Assembly: GCF_000002425.4 (NCBI RefSeq)
Contig: NC_037257.1
Span: 8,638,247 to 8,702,246, forward strand
Length of the DNA stretch: 64,000 bases
Source of the DNA: Physcomitrium patens
Lineage: Eukaryota; Streptophyta; Bryopsida; Funariales; Funariaceae
Reading direction: 5' to 3'
Shown: one piece after another, positions 63,151 to 64,000 of the stretch
Position numbering within the stretch: the first letter of the stretch is position 1
Layout: the number at the start of each line of letters is the position of its first letter
Position numbers and translations under genes: made by a program
The notes under the pieces: model-generated
Seen by the model: the letters and a program-made list of their open reading frames with translations, nothing else
The model's database searches: none
What the model was told of the DNA's origin: nothing

Positions 63151-63613
63151 GTAATTATATTTTTCTAGCCTTTGGTATTTTTGGCTCTAGTTTTTTTTTT
63201 TTTTTTTTTTTTTTTTTTCCTTGGTCTCATAGATTTGATTGCATTGCCAATGCCAAGTTCCATGTTTTGGCTCTTTTCTTTGTGTTTTCTAAATGCTATA
63301 ATTTTATGAGATAAGTGAACTTCTGCTCTTTCTAGCTTGGTCTGATATGCATACAAGGTTGCTTATATTACATGCTAGAAAATTGGACTCTTCGATTATT
63401 AACAAAGAATTGGAAAGAAAATCCCCAATCAACAGAGCAATTCAAAACAAAAGCAATAGAAGAAGAAGGAGAAAAAAAGTAGTTGATTTGATGAGGATGA
63501 TAATGCCACACCTACTATAGAAAATCCTTAAGTTGACAAAGTCATGGATCTATTGGCTAATATAAAGAATGTTAAGAAAAAAAGGAGAATAATAAAAAAA
63601 AAATTATATCTAT

Positions 63614-63650
<37 letters not shown>

Positions 63651-64000
63651 AATGAAACATACTATTATATGCTATTGTTTGATGTTAATTGCTACATAGT
63701 CAAACATGAATGACATTAACTTCTACATATATGGAGATAAGACAATAAGTTGATAAGATAAGTTGTAGATTCAAAATTCTTGAACATAATCTTAATAAAA
63801 GAAGGTTTAGTGGCTCTTGATTTAGAAGGCTTTTTTTAGTTACAAGGTTTTTTTTAGCTTTGAATTTTATGATATGCTATGGATTATACGAATATTGGTT
63901 TATTGCTTTAAGTTGAAGATTCTCTTTGAGTAGAATCAATATTTTTGTGAAAATTATTGCTTATCTTCATGGTATTGTGGTTAGAATTTCTATTAATATA
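63151..64000. other. AT-rich DNA with poly(T)/poly(A) runs
   Basis: A 28-base poly(T) lies at 63191-63218 and a 33-base poly(A) at 63617-63649. The sequence between could contain further retrotransposon debris or a small retro-inserted fragment; no domain was recognised. Confidence 0.6.

Overview
The window is nuclear DNA of a land plant, most likely a moss or a close relative (for example of the Physcomitrium type). The evidence is intron-rich genes of plant-specific families (GT47 xyloglucan-type galactosyltransferase, U-box/ARM ligase, WNK kinase, plant-type NUP188, plant NDUFA5). Introns are mostly 80-400 bp with GT-AG borders, telo-box motifs occur near genes, and long AT-rich intergenic tracts carry many (TA)n, (GA)n and poly(A/T) runs. 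The species assignment is an inference from style and not a match I could run.

Layout: 1-176 is the last exon of a class-3 lipase, followed by about 7 kb of non-coding DNA. That stretch holds a 1.68-kb pogo-like DNA transposon (4355-6038) with a broken CENP-B/DDE transposase. At 9483-11591 (+) is a two-exon GT47 glycosyltransferase. At 16062-16442 (-) is a small unrecognised one-helix membrane protein. At 17945-22773 (-) is an eight-exon TEX2-like lipid-transfer protein (membrane anchor, PH-like region, SMP domain). It is divergent from NDUFA5 (24526-25196, +), a subunit of mitochondrial complex I. The 27.8-31.6 kb stretch looks transcribed but could not be resolved. At 36872-38716 (+) is a U-box/ARM E3 ligase whose upstream leader holds what looks like a relic of the family's N-terminal UND domain.

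At 42080-56140 (+) lies the dominant gene of the window, a NUP188 inner-ring nucleoporin. I could assemble it into 35 phase-consistent exons encoding about 2070 residues.

The right end is accessory-like. It carries a minus-strand gene with a His-rich tract, a polyproline tract and a cadherin-like beta-sandwich domain (57830-59139). Next to it is a chimeric pseudogene in which a broken WNK kinase runs, in the same frame, into the heme-binding end of a cytochrome P450 (59850-60884). A decayed Ty1/copia retrotransposon with a recognisable primer-binding site follows (from about 61.3 kb to at least 63.1 kb).

The genes do not form a pathway; this is an ordinary eukaryotic neighbourhood. No CRISPR array, tRNA, rRNA or operon was recognised. 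The most unusual items are the beta-sandwich gene, the WNK/P450 chimera and the UND relic.
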